From contig NZ_OLMV01000001.1 of NCBI RefSeq assembly GCF_900292075.1, positions 248,001 to 312,000 of the forward strand: 64,000 nucleotides of DNA. Direction: 5' to 3'. The notes under the pieces were generated by a model. It saw nothing but the letters and a program-made list of their open reading frames with translations. It did not search any database and was not told the origin of the DNA. This DNA comes from Microbacterium timonense. Its GTDB lineage: Bacteria; Actinomycetota; Actinomycetes; Actinomycetales; Microbacteriaceae. A program made the translations under genes and the position numbers. Positions 51,622 to 60,445 of this stretch are shown here, in pieces. The first letter of the stretch is position 1. Each line of letters opens with the position of its first letter.

Positions 51622-52274
51622 ACCACCAGCCCGGCGTAGGCCACCAGCCGCAGCAGATCGCCCTCGAACACGAAGTCGTGCATCGACCCGTTGAGGAGGC
51701 GCTCGCCCGCCGGCGGCAGCTCTCCGGCGGTGGCATGGCGGATCAGCTCGCGGATGAGGGCGCCGTGGCTCACGACGATCAACGTCCCGTCGTCGCGGCC
51801 ATCTCCGGCGGCGTCGCCGCGGAGGTCCGGCTCGCTCGAAGCGGCGGCACGCACCGCGTCACGGTGGTCACGCACCACGCGGGCGAGAGCCGCAGTGCCG
51901 CGCGCGCGCAGGTCCGCCCACGGCTCCGCGCCGGGCACCTCGGCGGTGTACCAGTCACCCCACCGCGCACGGAACTCGTCCACCCCGAGGCCCTCCGCCT
52001 CGCCGTACGCCCGCTCGCGCAGCTCGGGATACACCCGAGGACCCGGGATGCCGAGCTCGGACGCGATGATCTCGGCCGTCTCGCGGGCGCGCGCGAGGTC
52101 GCTCGAGGCGATCGTGACCGCACCCGCGTCATCCAGGCGCTCGCGCAGCGCCTCGGCAGTGGCGCGCGCTTGCGCCCGCCCGTGGTCGTTGAGAGGGATG
52201 TCGGTGGTGCCCTGGATGCGCCGGTCGCGATTCCAGTCGGTCTCGCCGTGGCGGATCAGGGTCAGCGCGGTCAC
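51618..52274 (-). CDS. Histidine phosphatase (phosphoglycerate mutase-like)
   Basis: 218 residues from the GTG at 52274. LTLIRHGETDWN (catalytic His and RHG motif), SSDLARARETAEII, ELRERAYGEAEG and VVSHGALIRELI give the complete phosphatase site. Short cofactor-independent-of-pathway form (PhoE/GpmB-like); substrate unknown. TAGGCT 6 nt before the start (52281-52286). Confidence 0.92.
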   Translation of the reverse strand: MTALTLIRHGETDWNRDRRIQGTTDIPLNDHGRAQARATAEALRERLDDAGAVTIASSDLARARETAEIIASELGIPGPRVYPELRERAYGEAEGLGVDEFRARWGDWYTAEVPGAEPWADLRARGTAALARVVRDHRDAVRAAASSEPDLRGDAAGDGRDDGTLIVVSHGALIRELIRHATAGELPPAGERLLNGSMHDFVFEGDLLRLVAYAGLVV

Positions 52275-52316
52275 CCCTCGAGCCTAACCCGACGCTGTCC
52301 GGCGGCTGCCGCCCCG

Positions 52317-53171
52317 TCAGCCGACCGCGGGCAGGGCGTCGGCGAGCGCCCGAAGCACCTCGCTCGTGCCGGCGTCGATCTTCACGCTCGCCCGCCCGTC
52401 GCCGCGCGTCATCCCGCGGTTGACGATGACGACCGGCAGACGCCGGCGTCGTGCCCGCTCCAACAGCCGGATCCCGGAGTTCACCACGAGGGACGAACCG
52501 GCCACCAGCAGCGCCTCGCTGGTGTGGACCAGCTGCTCCGCTTCCCGGAACTTCTCGGCGGGGATGAACTCGCCGAAGAAGACGACGTCGGGCTTGAGCA
52601 TGCCCCCGCACACGGTGCATGCCGGGATGCGGAAGCCGTCCGTGCTCTCCGGCAGCACATCCCCGTCGGGACCCAGCGGCACGTTCTCGGGCACGCGGAT
52701 CCAGGGGTTGTCCTCCTCCACACGGCGCGCGAGGTCGCGGCGGTCGAACACCTGGCCGCAGTGCGTGCAGAACACGCGGCGCATCGTCCCGTGCAGCTCG
52801 ACCACGCGTCGGCTGCCGGCGCGTACGTGCAGGCCGTCGACGTTCTGCGTGATCACGCCGGTCGACAGTCCCCGCTGCTCCAGCTCCGCGAGGGCGCGGT
52901 GACCGGCGTTGGGTTCCGCGGCCGCGAACGCCTTCCAGCCCAGGTGACTGCCGACCCAGTACCGGCGGCGCGAGGCGTCGCTGGAGAGGAACTGCTCGAC
53001 CGTCATCGGCGTGCGCACCGGCGCGCCCTCGCCGCGATAGTCGGGGATCCCGGAGTCGGTCGACACGCCGGCGCCGGTCAGCACCGCCAGCCGGCGGCCG
53101 GAGAGCGTCGCGATGGCCGTTGCGACGGCGTCCGCGGTTCGCGCGTCCCATTCCGTGGCGGTCGTGGTCAC
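52317..53171 (-). CDS. Sir2-family NAD-dependent protein deacylase
   Basis: 284 residues. GAGVSTDSGIPDYRG (NAD binding), TQNVDGLH, catalytic His in ELHGTM, zinc cysteines in FCTHC and ACTVC, then VVFFGE and LLVAGSSLVVNSG. A complete class of sirtuin; it lacks the Tyr/Arg desuccinylase pair in the first helix as far as I can judge. Leadered: GAAGGGGG lies before the GTG. Possible substrates include acetyl-CoA synthetases and other acylated enzymes of catabolism. Confidence 0.93.
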   Translation of the reverse strand: MTTTATEWDARTADAVATAIATLSGRRLAVLTGAGVSTDSGIPDYRGEGAPVRTPMTVEQFLSSDASRRRYWVGSHLGWKAFAAAEPNAGHRALAELEQRGLSTGVITQNVDGLHVRAGSRRVVELHGTMRRVFCTHCGQVFDRRDLARRVEEDNPWIRVPENVPLGPDGDVLPESTDGFRIPACTVCGGMLKPDVVFFGEFIPAEKFREAEQLVHTSEALLVAGSSLVVNSGIRLLERARRRRLPVVIVNRGMTRGDGRASVKIDAGTSEVLRALADALPAVG

Positions 53172-53253
53172 CGGCGCACCCCCTTCGTTCCGAGTGTAGG
53201 CCTCTGCGTTTTCGGGGATGTTACGCCGGCCTCTCTCGTGCCAGGATGGCGCT

Positions 53254-54027
53254 GTGGGCAGCTTCGGCGGCGTCAGCGCGGACGCCTACGCACGGTTCAT
53301 GGGGCGCTTCTCGACGCCGCTGGCGGTGCCGTTCGCCGAGGTCGGGCTGGCGGGCGTACCCGCATCCGCGTCCGTGCTGGACGTGGGCTGCGGACCGGGG
53401 ATGCTGACGCTCGAGCTGGTGCGGCGTCGTGGCGCGGCGCACGTGGCCGCCGTCGATCCCGAACCCGTCTTCGTCGCGGCCACCGCGCAGGCCTGTCCGG
53501 GAGTGGACGTGCGCGTCGCGGCGGCCGAGGAGCTGCCGTTCGCCGACGACGCGTTCGGGGCGTCGCTCGCGCAGCTGGTCGTCCATTTCATGACCGACCC
53601 GGTGCGCGGGGTGGGTGAAATGGCACGGGTCACCTCGCCCGGCGGCCGCGTGACGGCGTGCGTGTGGGATCACGCCGGGGGCGGCGGTCCGCTCTCGCTC
53701 TTCTGGCAGGTGGCGCACCGGTTCGACGGCGACGCCCGCGGCGAGGCGGGTCTGAGCGGCGCCGCGGAGGGACAGCTGGTCGACATCTTCGAGCGAGCCG
53801 GACTGGCGGACGTGACGCAGACCGTGGTGGAGAGCACGGTCGCCTTCCGCGACTTCGACGACTGGTGGGCTCCGTTCCTGCTCGGCGTCGGCCCCGCGGG
53901 CCGTTACGTCGGCACGCTGGACGCGGCGGGCAGGCAGCGCCTGGAAGGTGCGCTGCGCGACGAGCTCGGCGCCGGCCCCTTCTCGGTCACCGCGCGGGCG
54001 TGGACGGCGGTGGGCACGCGCACCTGA
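53254..54027 (+). CDS. SAM-dependent methyltransferase (class I, methyltransf_11 type)
   Basis: 257 residues from GTG 53254 with AGGA upstream; an ATG-like start at 53218 would add 12 residues of poor character. SAM motif VLDVGCGPGMLTLEL, Post-I acidic residue VDPEP, motif with EELPFADDAFGASLAQLVVHF, then RVTSPGGRV. Small-molecule type; substrate unknown. Confidence 0.86.
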   Translation: MGSFGGVSADAYARFMGRFSTPLAVPFAEVGLAGVPASASVLDVGCGPGMLTLELVRRRGAAHVAAVDPEPVFVAATAQACPGVDVRVAAAEELPFADDAFGASLAQLVVHFMTDPVRGVGEMARVTSPGGRVTACVWDHAGGGGPLSLFWQVAHRFDGDARGEAGLSGAAEGQLVDIFERAGLADVTQTVVESTVAFRDFDDWWAPFLLGVGPAGRYVGTLDAAGRQRLEGALRDELGAGPFSVTARAWTAVGTRT

Positions 54028-54057
54028 CGGGCTCGGCGCGTGCCACGATGGGACACG

Positions 54058-54861
54058 ATGCCCGCGATCGTGATCTCCGACCCCGCTGACGAGAGGCTCG
54101 CCGACTACCGCGACCTGACCGACGTCGCACTGCGGCGGATGCTCGAGCCCGAGGGCGGTCTGTACATCGCCGAATCGGCGAAGGTCATCGCCCGGGCGAT
54201 CGCCGCCGGCCACCGCCCTCGCTCGGTGCTGGCGCAGGAGAAATGGCTCGCTGACATCGAGCGCGTGGTGACGGATGCCTCGGTACCCGTGTACGTGGTG
54301 ACACCGGAGATCGCCGAGTCGCTGACCGGCTACGCGGTGCATCGCGGTGCGCTCGCGTCGATGCACCGGCCCGAGCTCCCGCCCCTGGTCGACATCGTCG
54401 CCGGCGCACGGCTCGTCGTCGTGCTCGAAGACATCGTGGATCACACCAACGTCGGGGCGATCTTCCGTGCCGCGGCGGGTCTCGGCGCCGACGCGGTGCT
54501 CGTGAGCCCTCGCTGCGCCGACCCGCTGTACCGACGCAGCGTGCGGGTCAGCATGGGCACGGTGTTCCAGGTGCCGTGGACGCGGCTGCCGGAGTGGGAT
54601 GAAGCGCGCACCGTGCTTCACGGCGCCGGGTTCGAGCTCGCCGCCCTCGCCCTCGCCGAAGACGCGACGCCCCTCGACGACTTCAGCACGCGCAGGCCGG
54701 AGCGGGTGGCGTTGATGCTCGGCGCGGAGGGCGACGGTCTGTCGCGGCGCGCGCTCGCGGCCGCCGACGCCGTGGTCACCATCCCCATGGCCGGCGATGT
54801 GGACTCGCTGAACGTCGCGGCGGCAAGTGCCGTGGCACTGTGGGAGCTGCGCCGGCGCTGA
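54058..54861 (+). CDS. SpoU/TrmH-family RNA 2'-O-methyltransferase
   Basis: 267 residues from ATG 54058. N-terminal substrate-binding part, then the SPOUT knot: VVVLEDIVDHTNVGAIFRAAAGLG (motif 1), ALMLGAEGDGLS (motif 2), VTIPMAGDVDSLNVAAASAVALWE (motif 3). Methylates ribose in rRNA or tRNA; RlmB-like or TsnR-like specificity cannot be separated by eye. Confidence 0.93.
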   Translation: MPAIVISDPADERLADYRDLTDVALRRMLEPEGGLYIAESAKVIARAIAAGHRPRSVLAQEKWLADIERVVTDASVPVYVVTPEIAESLTGYAVHRGALASMHRPELPPLVDIVAGARLVVVLEDIVDHTNVGAIFRAAAGLGADAVLVSPRCADPLYRRSVRVSMGTVFQVPWTRLPEWDEARTVLHGAGFELAALALAEDATPLDDFSTRRPERVALMLGAEGDGLSRRALAAADAVVTIPMAGDVDSLNVAAASAVALWELRRR

Positions 54862-54872
54862 TCCGCTCGTCC

Positions 54873-55562
54873 TCAGCTGCCGGGTCGGACCGTGAGCTCC
54901 GAGACGACGGCGTCGCGAGGCAGATCGAGCGCGGCGAGGATCGTCGTGGCCACCGACTCGGGCGCGATCCAGCGCGTCGGATCGTAGTCGGCCCCCTCCT
55001 GCCGGTGCACCTTCTCCTGCATGGGGGTCGCCGTGCGTCCCGGGTAGACCGTCGTCACGCGGACACCGGTGTCTCGTTCCTCTTCCCGGAGCGCATCCGC
55101 GATGGCGCGCACCGCGAACTTGCTGGCCGCATACGAGCCCCACTCCGGGCTCACCCGCAATCCCGCGCCCGAGTTCACGAAGACCACGTGACCGCGCGCC
55201 GCCCGCAGCGCCGGCAGCATGAGCCGTGTCAGCTCGGCCGGACCCACGGCGTTCACGTCCAGCTGCTGCTGCCAGGTGGCCACGGATGTCTCGGCGACGG
55301 GCCCGAGCTCCACGACTCCGGCGACGTGGATGAGCGCGTCGACTCGGGAAGGGACGGTCTGGTGGCCGAACGCCCACGAGAGGCGCCCAGGATCCGCCAG
55401 ATCTCCGACGAGCGTCCGTGCACCGGCGTACCGCTCCCGGAGCTGCGCGGCCCTGCCGGCGTCCCGCGCGAGGAGCCACAGTTCGTCACCCCGCTCGGCG
55501 AGCCGGGCGGCCAGCGCGGCGCCGATGCCCGAACCGGCGCCCGTGACGAGACAGGTGGCCAC
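54873..55562 (-). CDS. Short-chain dehydrogenase/reductase
   Basis: 229 residues from GTG at 55562, directly after the stop of the upstream lipase gene (TGA-GTG). GAGSGIG cofactor motif (8-14), HVAGVVELG, NSGAGLR and YAASK catalytic Tyr/Lys. NADP-type oxidoreductase of unknown substrate. Translationally coupled to the SGNH hydrolase. Confidence 0.9.
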   Translation of the reverse strand: MATCLVTGAGSGIGAALAARLAERGDELWLLARDAGRAAQLRERYAGARTLVGDLADPGRLSWAFGHQTVPSRVDALIHVAGVVELGPVAETSVATWQQQLDVNAVGPAELTRLMLPALRAARGHVVFVNSGAGLRVSPEWGSYAASKFAVRAIADALREEERDTGVRVTTVYPGRTATPMQEKVHRQEGADYDPTRWIAPESVATTILAALDLPRDAVVSELTVRPGS

Positions 55563-56423
55563 TCAGACCTCCTCGCCGCGCGCGGCGGCAGCATCGCGGC
55601 CGGGCGCCAGCGTCCGCACGGGCAGCGGATCGGGCCGCTTGGGTGAGATGTCGTCGCCGGACGACTGATGACGCAGCCGCCGCAGCACCCACGGGACGAG
55701 GTACTCGCGGGCCCACACCAGGTCGACGGCGCGGGCCTCGCGCCACGTGCGCAGCGGCAGCGGGTCGGGTTGCATCGGCTGCAGGTCGTTGGGCACATTG
55801 AGGGCGCGCAGCACCATGCGCGCGACCTCGTGGTGGCCGAGCGCGTTGTAGTGCAGGCGGTCGTCGTCGAAGAAGCGCATGTCCTGCACCTCCTTCAGCG
55901 CCCACTGGTCGGCGACGATGCAGTCGTACCTGTCGGCGATGGCCCGGATGTTCTCGTTGTAGATCGCCACTTTGCCGCGGATGCCACGGAACACCGGCGT
56001 GAAGGCGGTGTCGATGCCCGTGAAGACCACGACCGTCGCACCCTCGCGTGAGAGCCGTACCACCGCGTCCTCGAAGAGCTGGGCGATCACATCCGGGTCG
56101 CCGTTGGGCCGGATGACGTCGTTGCCTCCCGCGGAGAACGTCACCAGATCAGGCTTCAGCGCGATCGCCGGCTCCACCTGCTCGGCCACGATCTGACCGA
56201 TGAGGCGTCCCCGGATCGCCAGGTTCGCGTATGCGAAGTCGTCGACCTGTTCCGAGAGCACCTCGGCCACGCGATCCGCCCAACCGCGCAGCCCGTTCGG
56301 AGACGACGGCTCCGGGTCGCCGACACCCTCGGTGAAGGAATCGCCGATCGCGACGTAACGGCGCCACGGGTGCGGCTCCGCGTTGGCGACGTAGGGGGTG
56401 CGGGCGTCTTCGCTGGTGGACAT
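55563..56423 (-). CDS. SGNH/GDSL-family hydrolase
   Basis: 286 residues from the ATG at 56423. Block I AIGDSFTEGVGD (Ser), block II around AIRGRLIGQIV, block III SAGGNDVIRPNG (Gly, Asn) and block V DDRLHYNALGHHEVA (Asp, His) make a full SGNH site. No signal peptide, so cytoplasmic. The C-terminus has about 70 extra residues after block V with a Trp/Arg-rich segment. Substrate unknown: lipase, esterase or acetyl-xylan type. Confidence 0.92.
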   Translation of the reverse strand: MSTSEDARTPYVANAEPHPWRRYVAIGDSFTEGVGDPEPSSPNGLRGWADRVAEVLSEQVDDFAYANLAIRGRLIGQIVAEQVEPAIALKPDLVTFSAGGNDVIRPNGDPDVIAQLFEDAVVRLSREGATVVVFTGIDTAFTPVFRGIRGKVAIYNENIRAIADRYDCIVADQWALKEVQDMRFFDDDRLHYNALGHHEVARMVLRALNVPNDLQPMQPDPLPLRTWREARAVDLVWAREYLVPWVLRRLRHQSSGDDISPKRPDPLPVRTLAPGRDAAAARGEEV

Positions 56424-56560
56424 GCGTGTTCCGTTCCTCGGCTCGTGACCGAGAGTCAGGCTACCGCGCACCGTCCGGCGGCGGCTGTCGTGGTTCGGGC
56501 CCGGATGTCGCGAGGTTCGTCTATCGTGGTGACTCGTTGTCTTCGGGGGAGGTGTGATCG

Positions 56561-58486
56561 GTGACGGACGAATCCGCGATCGAATCGCCGCCCGCATCCA
56601 CCGAATCCCCGACCGCATCGCTCGCCGCTCATGATGCGCCCGCGCACGGCGGTGAACCCCACATCGGCAGCTTCGCGGCGGAGCACCTCTCGCCGACCTA
56701 CCCGCAGCGTGCGCCATGGGGCACCGCCCAGCGGCTGCGCGCGTGGCAGGCCGAGGCCCTTGATCTCTACTTCGGCATGGACGGCCCGGACGGACCGGGC
56801 GGCGGGCCGCGGGACTTCCTCGCGGCCGCCACGCCCGGCGCCGGCAAGACGACGTTCGCCCTGCGCCTGGCCAGCGAGCTCCTCCGGCGCCGCATCGTGA
56901 ACCGCATCGTCGTGGTGGCCCCGACCGAGCACCTGAAGACGCAGTGGGCGGATGCCGCCGCACGGGTGGGGATCCGGCTCGACCCCGCCTTCAGCAACCG
57001 CCATGCCACGCCCGCCCGGCAGTACCACGGGGTCGCCGTGACGTACGCGCAGGTCGCGGTGAAGGCATCCGTCCACCAGCGCCTCACGATGGACGCGCGC
57101 ACGCTCGTGATCCTGGACGAGGTGCACCACGGCGGCGACGCCCTCAGCTGGGGCGATGCCCTGCGCGAGGCGTACAGTCGGGCGACCCGGCGGCTGCTGC
57201 TGTCGGGCACGCCGTTCCGCAGCGACACCGCCCCCATTCCGTTCGTGGAGTACCACCCGGATGAGAAGGGCATCCGGGTGTCGCGCACCGACTACGCCTA
57301 CGGGTATCGGCGCGCCCTCGAAGACGGCGTCGTGCGTCCCGTGCTGTTCCTCGTCTACGCCGGTCACATGCGCTGGCGCACCAAGACGGGCGAGGAGATG
57401 GAGGCCCAGCTCGGGCAGGACAACACCAAGGACATCACGTCGCAGGCGTGGCGCACGGCCCTGGATCCACAGGGCGACTGGATCCCGGCGGTGCTGCGGT
57501 CCGCCGACCGGCGCCTCACCGAGGTGCGCGAGCACGTGCCGGATGCCGGCGGCCTGGTGATCGCCACGGATCAGACCGCCGCCCGCGCGTACGCCGCGAT
57601 CCTGCACGAGATCTCGGGGGAGGCGCCCACCGTGGTCCTCTCGGATGAGGCCGAGGCCTCCGCCCGCATCGAGGAGTTCTCGAAGGCGACGACCCGCTGG
57701 ATGGTCGCGGTGCGCATGGTCTCGGAGGGCGTGGACGTGCCGCGGCTGGCCGTGGGCGTGTACGCCACCAGCGCGTCGACGCCGCTCTTCTTCGCACAGG
57801 CCATCGGCCGTTTCGTGCGTGCCCGCCGCCGCGGTGAGACCGCGAGTGTGTTCCTGCCGAACGTCCCGCAGCTGCTCGCGCTGGCGGGGGAGATGGAGAG
57901 GCAGCGCGACCACGCGCTGGACAGGGACGCCGACGGCGACGACGAGTGGAACGCCGAAGAAGACCTCATGGATGCGGCGGAGCGCGAAGAGACCGCGTCC
58001 GACGCGCTCACCGAGGAGTTCACGTACCAGGCGCTGGGGTCGCTCGCGCACTTCGACCGCGTGCTCTTCGACGGCAAGGAGTTCGGACAGCTCGCGGTCC
58101 CGGGCACGCCGGAGGAAGAGGAGTTCCTGGGCATTCCGGGACTGCTCGAGCCGGACCAGGTGCACGAGGTGCTGATGTCGAGGGTCGCCCGGCAGTCGCG
58201 TCATCGCAGCGCGCGCGAGGCCCGCGCGCAGCGTCACGCAGAGGAGGCGGGCGCGGCCGGCGTGAAAGAGGAGCCGTCGCTGCCCCAGCCGCTGCACCGC
58301 ACGCTCAAGGAGCAGCGTCAGCTGCTCAACAGCCTCGTGGGGCTGTACGCGCGTCAGTCGGGGGAGCCGCACGGGCTGGTCCATGCCGAGTTGCGCCGGA
58401 TCTGCGGCGGTCCCGCCGTCTCCCACGCCACGGTCGCGCAGCTTCAGGCGCGCATCGACGTGCTCCGCAAGCGTGTCCGCTCCTGA
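56561..58486 (+). CDS. SF2 DEAD/DEAH-type helicase of unknown role
   Basis: 641 residues from GTG 56561 (GGGAGG upstream). Motif I TPGAGKT (about 88-94), Ia VVAPTEHLKTQW, motif II LDEVHHGG (DEVH), motif III LSGTPFRSD, motif V MVSEGVDVPRLAVGVYAT, motif VI QAIGRFVRARRR. After the two RecA domains there is an acidic, Arg/Glu-rich segment and a helical C-terminus ending LRKRVRS. No nuclease or methylase partner is adjacent. Restriction-enzyme-R-subunit-like motor (ResIII class), conserved in actinobacteria; function not established. Confidence 0.9.
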   Translation: MTDESAIESPPASTESPTASLAAHDAPAHGGEPHIGSFAAEHLSPTYPQRAPWGTAQRLRAWQAEALDLYFGMDGPDGPGGGPRDFLAAATPGAGKTTFALRLASELLRRRIVNRIVVVAPTEHLKTQWADAAARVGIRLDPAFSNRHATPARQYHGVAVTYAQVAVKASVHQRLTMDARTLVILDEVHHGGDALSWGDALREAYSRATRRLLLSGTPFRSDTAPIPFVEYHPDEKGIRVSRTDYAYGYRRALEDGVVRPVLFLVYAGHMRWRTKTGEEMEAQLGQDNTKDITSQAWRTALDPQGDWIPAVLRSADRRLTEVREHVPDAGGLVIATDQTAARAYAAILHEISGEAPTVVLSDEAEASARIEEFSKATTRWMVAVRMVSEGVDVPRLAVGVYATSASTPLFFAQAIGRFVRARRRGETASVFLPNVPQLLALAGEMERQRDHALDRDADGDDEWNAEEDLMDAAEREETASDALTEEFTYQALGSLAHFDRVLFDGKEFGQLAVPGTPEEEEFLGIPGLLEPDQVHEVLMSRVARQSRHRSAREARAQRHAEEAGAAGVKEEPSLPQPLHRTLKEQRQLLNSLVGLYARQSGEPHGLVHAELRRICGGPAVSHATVAQLQARIDVLRKRVRS

Positions 58487-58519
58487 CCCCGAGAAGGGTC
58501 TCCGGCCTAGAATCCCCGC

Positions 58520-59086
58520 ATGGCGGCGGCGTACTCGTTCGTCTCGCGATGGCGGATCCCGCAGCCGCCTGAGCAGGTGTGGGCCGAGCTCGAGCGCACA
58601 CTGACCGGTCCGTCGGCTGCGACGATTCCGTGGTGGCCTGAGCTGTCGATCCCGATGCCGCCGCGGCGGCTGGCCCCGGGGGAGCGGATGGTGCTCGCGG
58701 TGCGGAGTCCGCTGGGCTACCGGCTGCGGGTGCGACTGGAACTGACATCGGTGGATGCCGGGCGCGCGCTGGCGGCCGCGAGCGAGGGCGACCTGCGCGG
58801 GACGGGGGAGGTCGTCATCGGCGGGCCTGCGCCGGAGGACCGGACGGGGGATCCGGCGGGCGCGGGGTGGTGCCTGGTCGCCTTCCGCTGGGACGTGCAG
58901 ACCCGCCGACCGTGGATGAACGCCACCGCCTGGCTGCTGCGCCCGCTCTTCGAGCGCGCGCACGCGCGGGTCATGCGGCGTGGCGAGCGGGGCCTGCAGG
59001 CGTTGTGGGGGAGCGGCGCCGGTTCGGAACCCCGAAATGCTGGCAATCCACGCCCGACGGGCGGCCGCGGCGGTCGGGCTGACTAG
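58520..59086 (+). CDS. SRPBCC-like small protein
   Basis: 188 residues. The first 150 residues resemble the START/SRPBCC hydrophobic-pocket fold (YSFVSRWRIPQPPEQVWAELERTL, IPWWPELSIP, LAPGERMVLAVRSPLGY), typical of polyketide-cyclase/dehydrase or ligand-binding proteins. The last 30 residues are Gly/Arg-rich and probably disordered. TAGAAT 6 nt before the ATG (58508-58513) indicates a leaderless start. Ligand unknown. Confidence 0.8.
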   Translation: MAAAYSFVSRWRIPQPPEQVWAELERTLTGPSAATIPWWPELSIPMPPRRLAPGERMVLAVRSPLGYRLRVRLELTSVDAGRALAAASEGDLRGTGEVVIGGPAPEDRTGDPAGAGWCLVAFRWDVQTRRPWMNATAWLLRPLFERAHARVMRRGERGLQALWGSGAGSEPRNAGNPRPTGGRGGRAD

Positions 59087-59119
59087 CGTGGACGGGTCCC
59101 GATCCCGACTGGAGGCCCT

Positions 59120-60208
59120 GTGAGCGCGCCCGCCGCACCGACCGACCGCGATCGCCGCCGCTGGGCGAAGTACCTCGTGAACGAGCAGGCGGAGGCGCGC
59201 GTGTACCGACAGCTCGCCGATCGCCGCACCGGTGAGGAACGCGAGATCCTGCTCGCGCTGGCCGAGGCCGAGGGACGGCACGAAGCGCATTGGGTCGAGC
59301 TGCTCGGCGCGACGCCGACGCGGCTGCCGCATCCCGACGTGCGCACGCGCCTGCTCGGCTGGATGGCCAGGCGCTTCGGCTCGATCTTCGTGCTCGCGCT
59401 GGCCCAGAACGCCGAGGCGCGCTCCCCGTACGACGACGAGCCCTTCGCGACGTCGCGGATGGCCGCGGACGAGAAGATCCACCACGAGGTCGTGCGCGGT
59501 CTCGCCGCGCGCGGACGTCGCCGTCTGTCCGGCACGTTCCGTGCAGCCGTCTTCGGGGCGAACGACGGCCTGGTGTCGAACCTGGCGCTGGTGATGGGGA
59601 TCGGCGCGACGGGCGTGCCGAGCCAGTTCGTGCTGTTCAGCGGCATCGCCGGGCTCCTCGCCGGGGCCCTGTCGATGGGAGCCGGCGAGTTCGTCTCGGT
59701 GCGCTCGCAGCGCGAGCTGCTGGCAGCCACCGAGCCGAGCGATTACGCCGACGGGGCGATTCCGCACCTCGACATCGATGCCAACGAACTGGCCCTCGTC
59801 TACCGCACGCGCGGGATGCCGGAGACGGAGGCGTCCGCCCGCGCCCGGCGCGTGGTCGAGGCGGCCCGCGCTGCCGGCCAGGGCCGAGCAGACACCGGTG
59901 CCATCGCGATCGCCGACCACGGCAACGTGGTCGGCGGCGCGTGGGCGGCAGCGCTGTCGAGCTTCCTCTTCTTCGCCTCCGGCGCGATCATCCCCGTGCT
60001 GCCGTGGCTCTTCGGGCTGTCGGGGTTGACGGCGGTCGTGGTGGCCCTGCTGCTGGTGGGCGTGGCGCTGATGTCGACCGGCGCCGCGGTGGGGCTGCTC
60101 TCCGGCGCATCGCCGCTTCGCCGCGCACTGCGGCAGCTCGGGATCGGCTTCGGGGCGGCGGCTGTCACGTACGTGCTCGGGCTGGTCTTCGGGGTGTCGA
60201 TGGGCTGA
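59120..60208 (+). CDS. Ferritin-like/VIT fusion membrane protein, MbfA type
   Basis: 362 residues from GTG 59120 (CTGGAGG upstream). N-terminal ferritin/rubrerythrin-like domain (about 10-135) with di-iron ligand patterns EQAEARVY, EAEGRHEAHW and ADEKIHHEVV (ExxH). C-terminal VIT1/CCC1 transporter domain (about 140-362; RAAVFGANDGLVSNLALVMG, GALSMGAGEFVSVRSQRE, four or five helices). The fusion matches membrane-bound ferritin A, an iron exporter in rhizobia. It probably exports Fe2+ (or Mn2+) under excess, complementing the siderophore importer in this window. Confidence 0.92.
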   Translation: MSAPAAPTDRDRRRWAKYLVNEQAEARVYRQLADRRTGEEREILLALAEAEGRHEAHWVELLGATPTRLPHPDVRTRLLGWMARRFGSIFVLALAQNAEARSPYDDEPFATSRMAADEKIHHEVVRGLAARGRRRLSGTFRAAVFGANDGLVSNLALVMGIGATGVPSQFVLFSGIAGLLAGALSMGAGEFVSVRSQRELLAATEPSDYADGAIPHLDIDANELALVYRTRGMPETEASARARRVVEAARAAGQGRADTGAIAIADHGNVVGGAWAAALSSFLFFASGAIIPVLPWLFGLSGLTAVVVALLLVGVALMSTGAAVGLLSGASPLRRALRQLGIGFGAAAVTYVLGLVFGVSMG

Positions 60209-60214
60209 CGCGCC

Positions 60215-60246
60215 CGGGGGTCTGCGGATTCGTTCCGCGACCCCCG
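60215..60246 (+). terminator. Hairpin terminator after the VIT gene
   Basis: Two-part stem CGGGGGT / ACCCCCG with inner stem GCGGA / TCCGC, around 60215-60246. It separates the VIT gene from tRNA-Leu. Confidence 0.75.
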
Positions 60247-60289
60247 ACGTGGTAGTGTCATTCCTCGGTTGCAAAACCGGAAACCACCT

Positions 60290-60374
60290 GCGCGGGTGGC
60301 GGAATAGGTAGACGCGCTAGCTTGAGGTGCTAGTGCCCGTATAGGGCGTGGGGGTTCAAGTCCCCCCTCGCGCA
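60290..60374 (+). tRNA. tRNA-Leu (anticodon GAG)
   Basis: 85 nt. Acceptor stem GCGCGGG (60290-60296) / CTCGCGC (60367-60373) with discriminator A60374. Anticodon arm CTAGC-TTGAGGT-GCTAG gives GAG (reads CUC/CUU). A long variable arm (TGCCCGTATAGGGCG) marks class II tRNA-Leu. T arm GGGGG-TTCAAGT-CCCCC. CCA is not encoded. No integrase or duplicated 3' end is nearby. Confidence 0.95.
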
Positions 60375-60382
60375 CATGAGGT

Positions 60383-60408
60383 CGAAGGCCCCCGAGAGGG
60401 GGCCTTCG
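60383..60408 (+). terminator. Hairpin terminator after tRNA-Leu
   Basis: 11-bp stem CGAAGGCCCCC (60383-60393) / GGGGGCCTTCG (60398-60408), loop GAGA, followed by a short CCGTTTCC. Confidence 0.9.
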
Positions 60409-60445
60409 CCGTTTCCCGTCCGATCGAGACGATAGGTTTGAGCGC

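Noticed and set aside
56456..60274. 1272-codon open frame on the minus strand opposite the helicase, SRPBCC and VIT genes
   Set aside because: Crosses three well-supported genes on the plus strand; composition is typical of antisense frames.
60290..60374. tRNA-Leu as an integration site for a mobile element
   Set aside because: No integrase, no repeated tRNA 3' end and only housekeeping genes on both sides.
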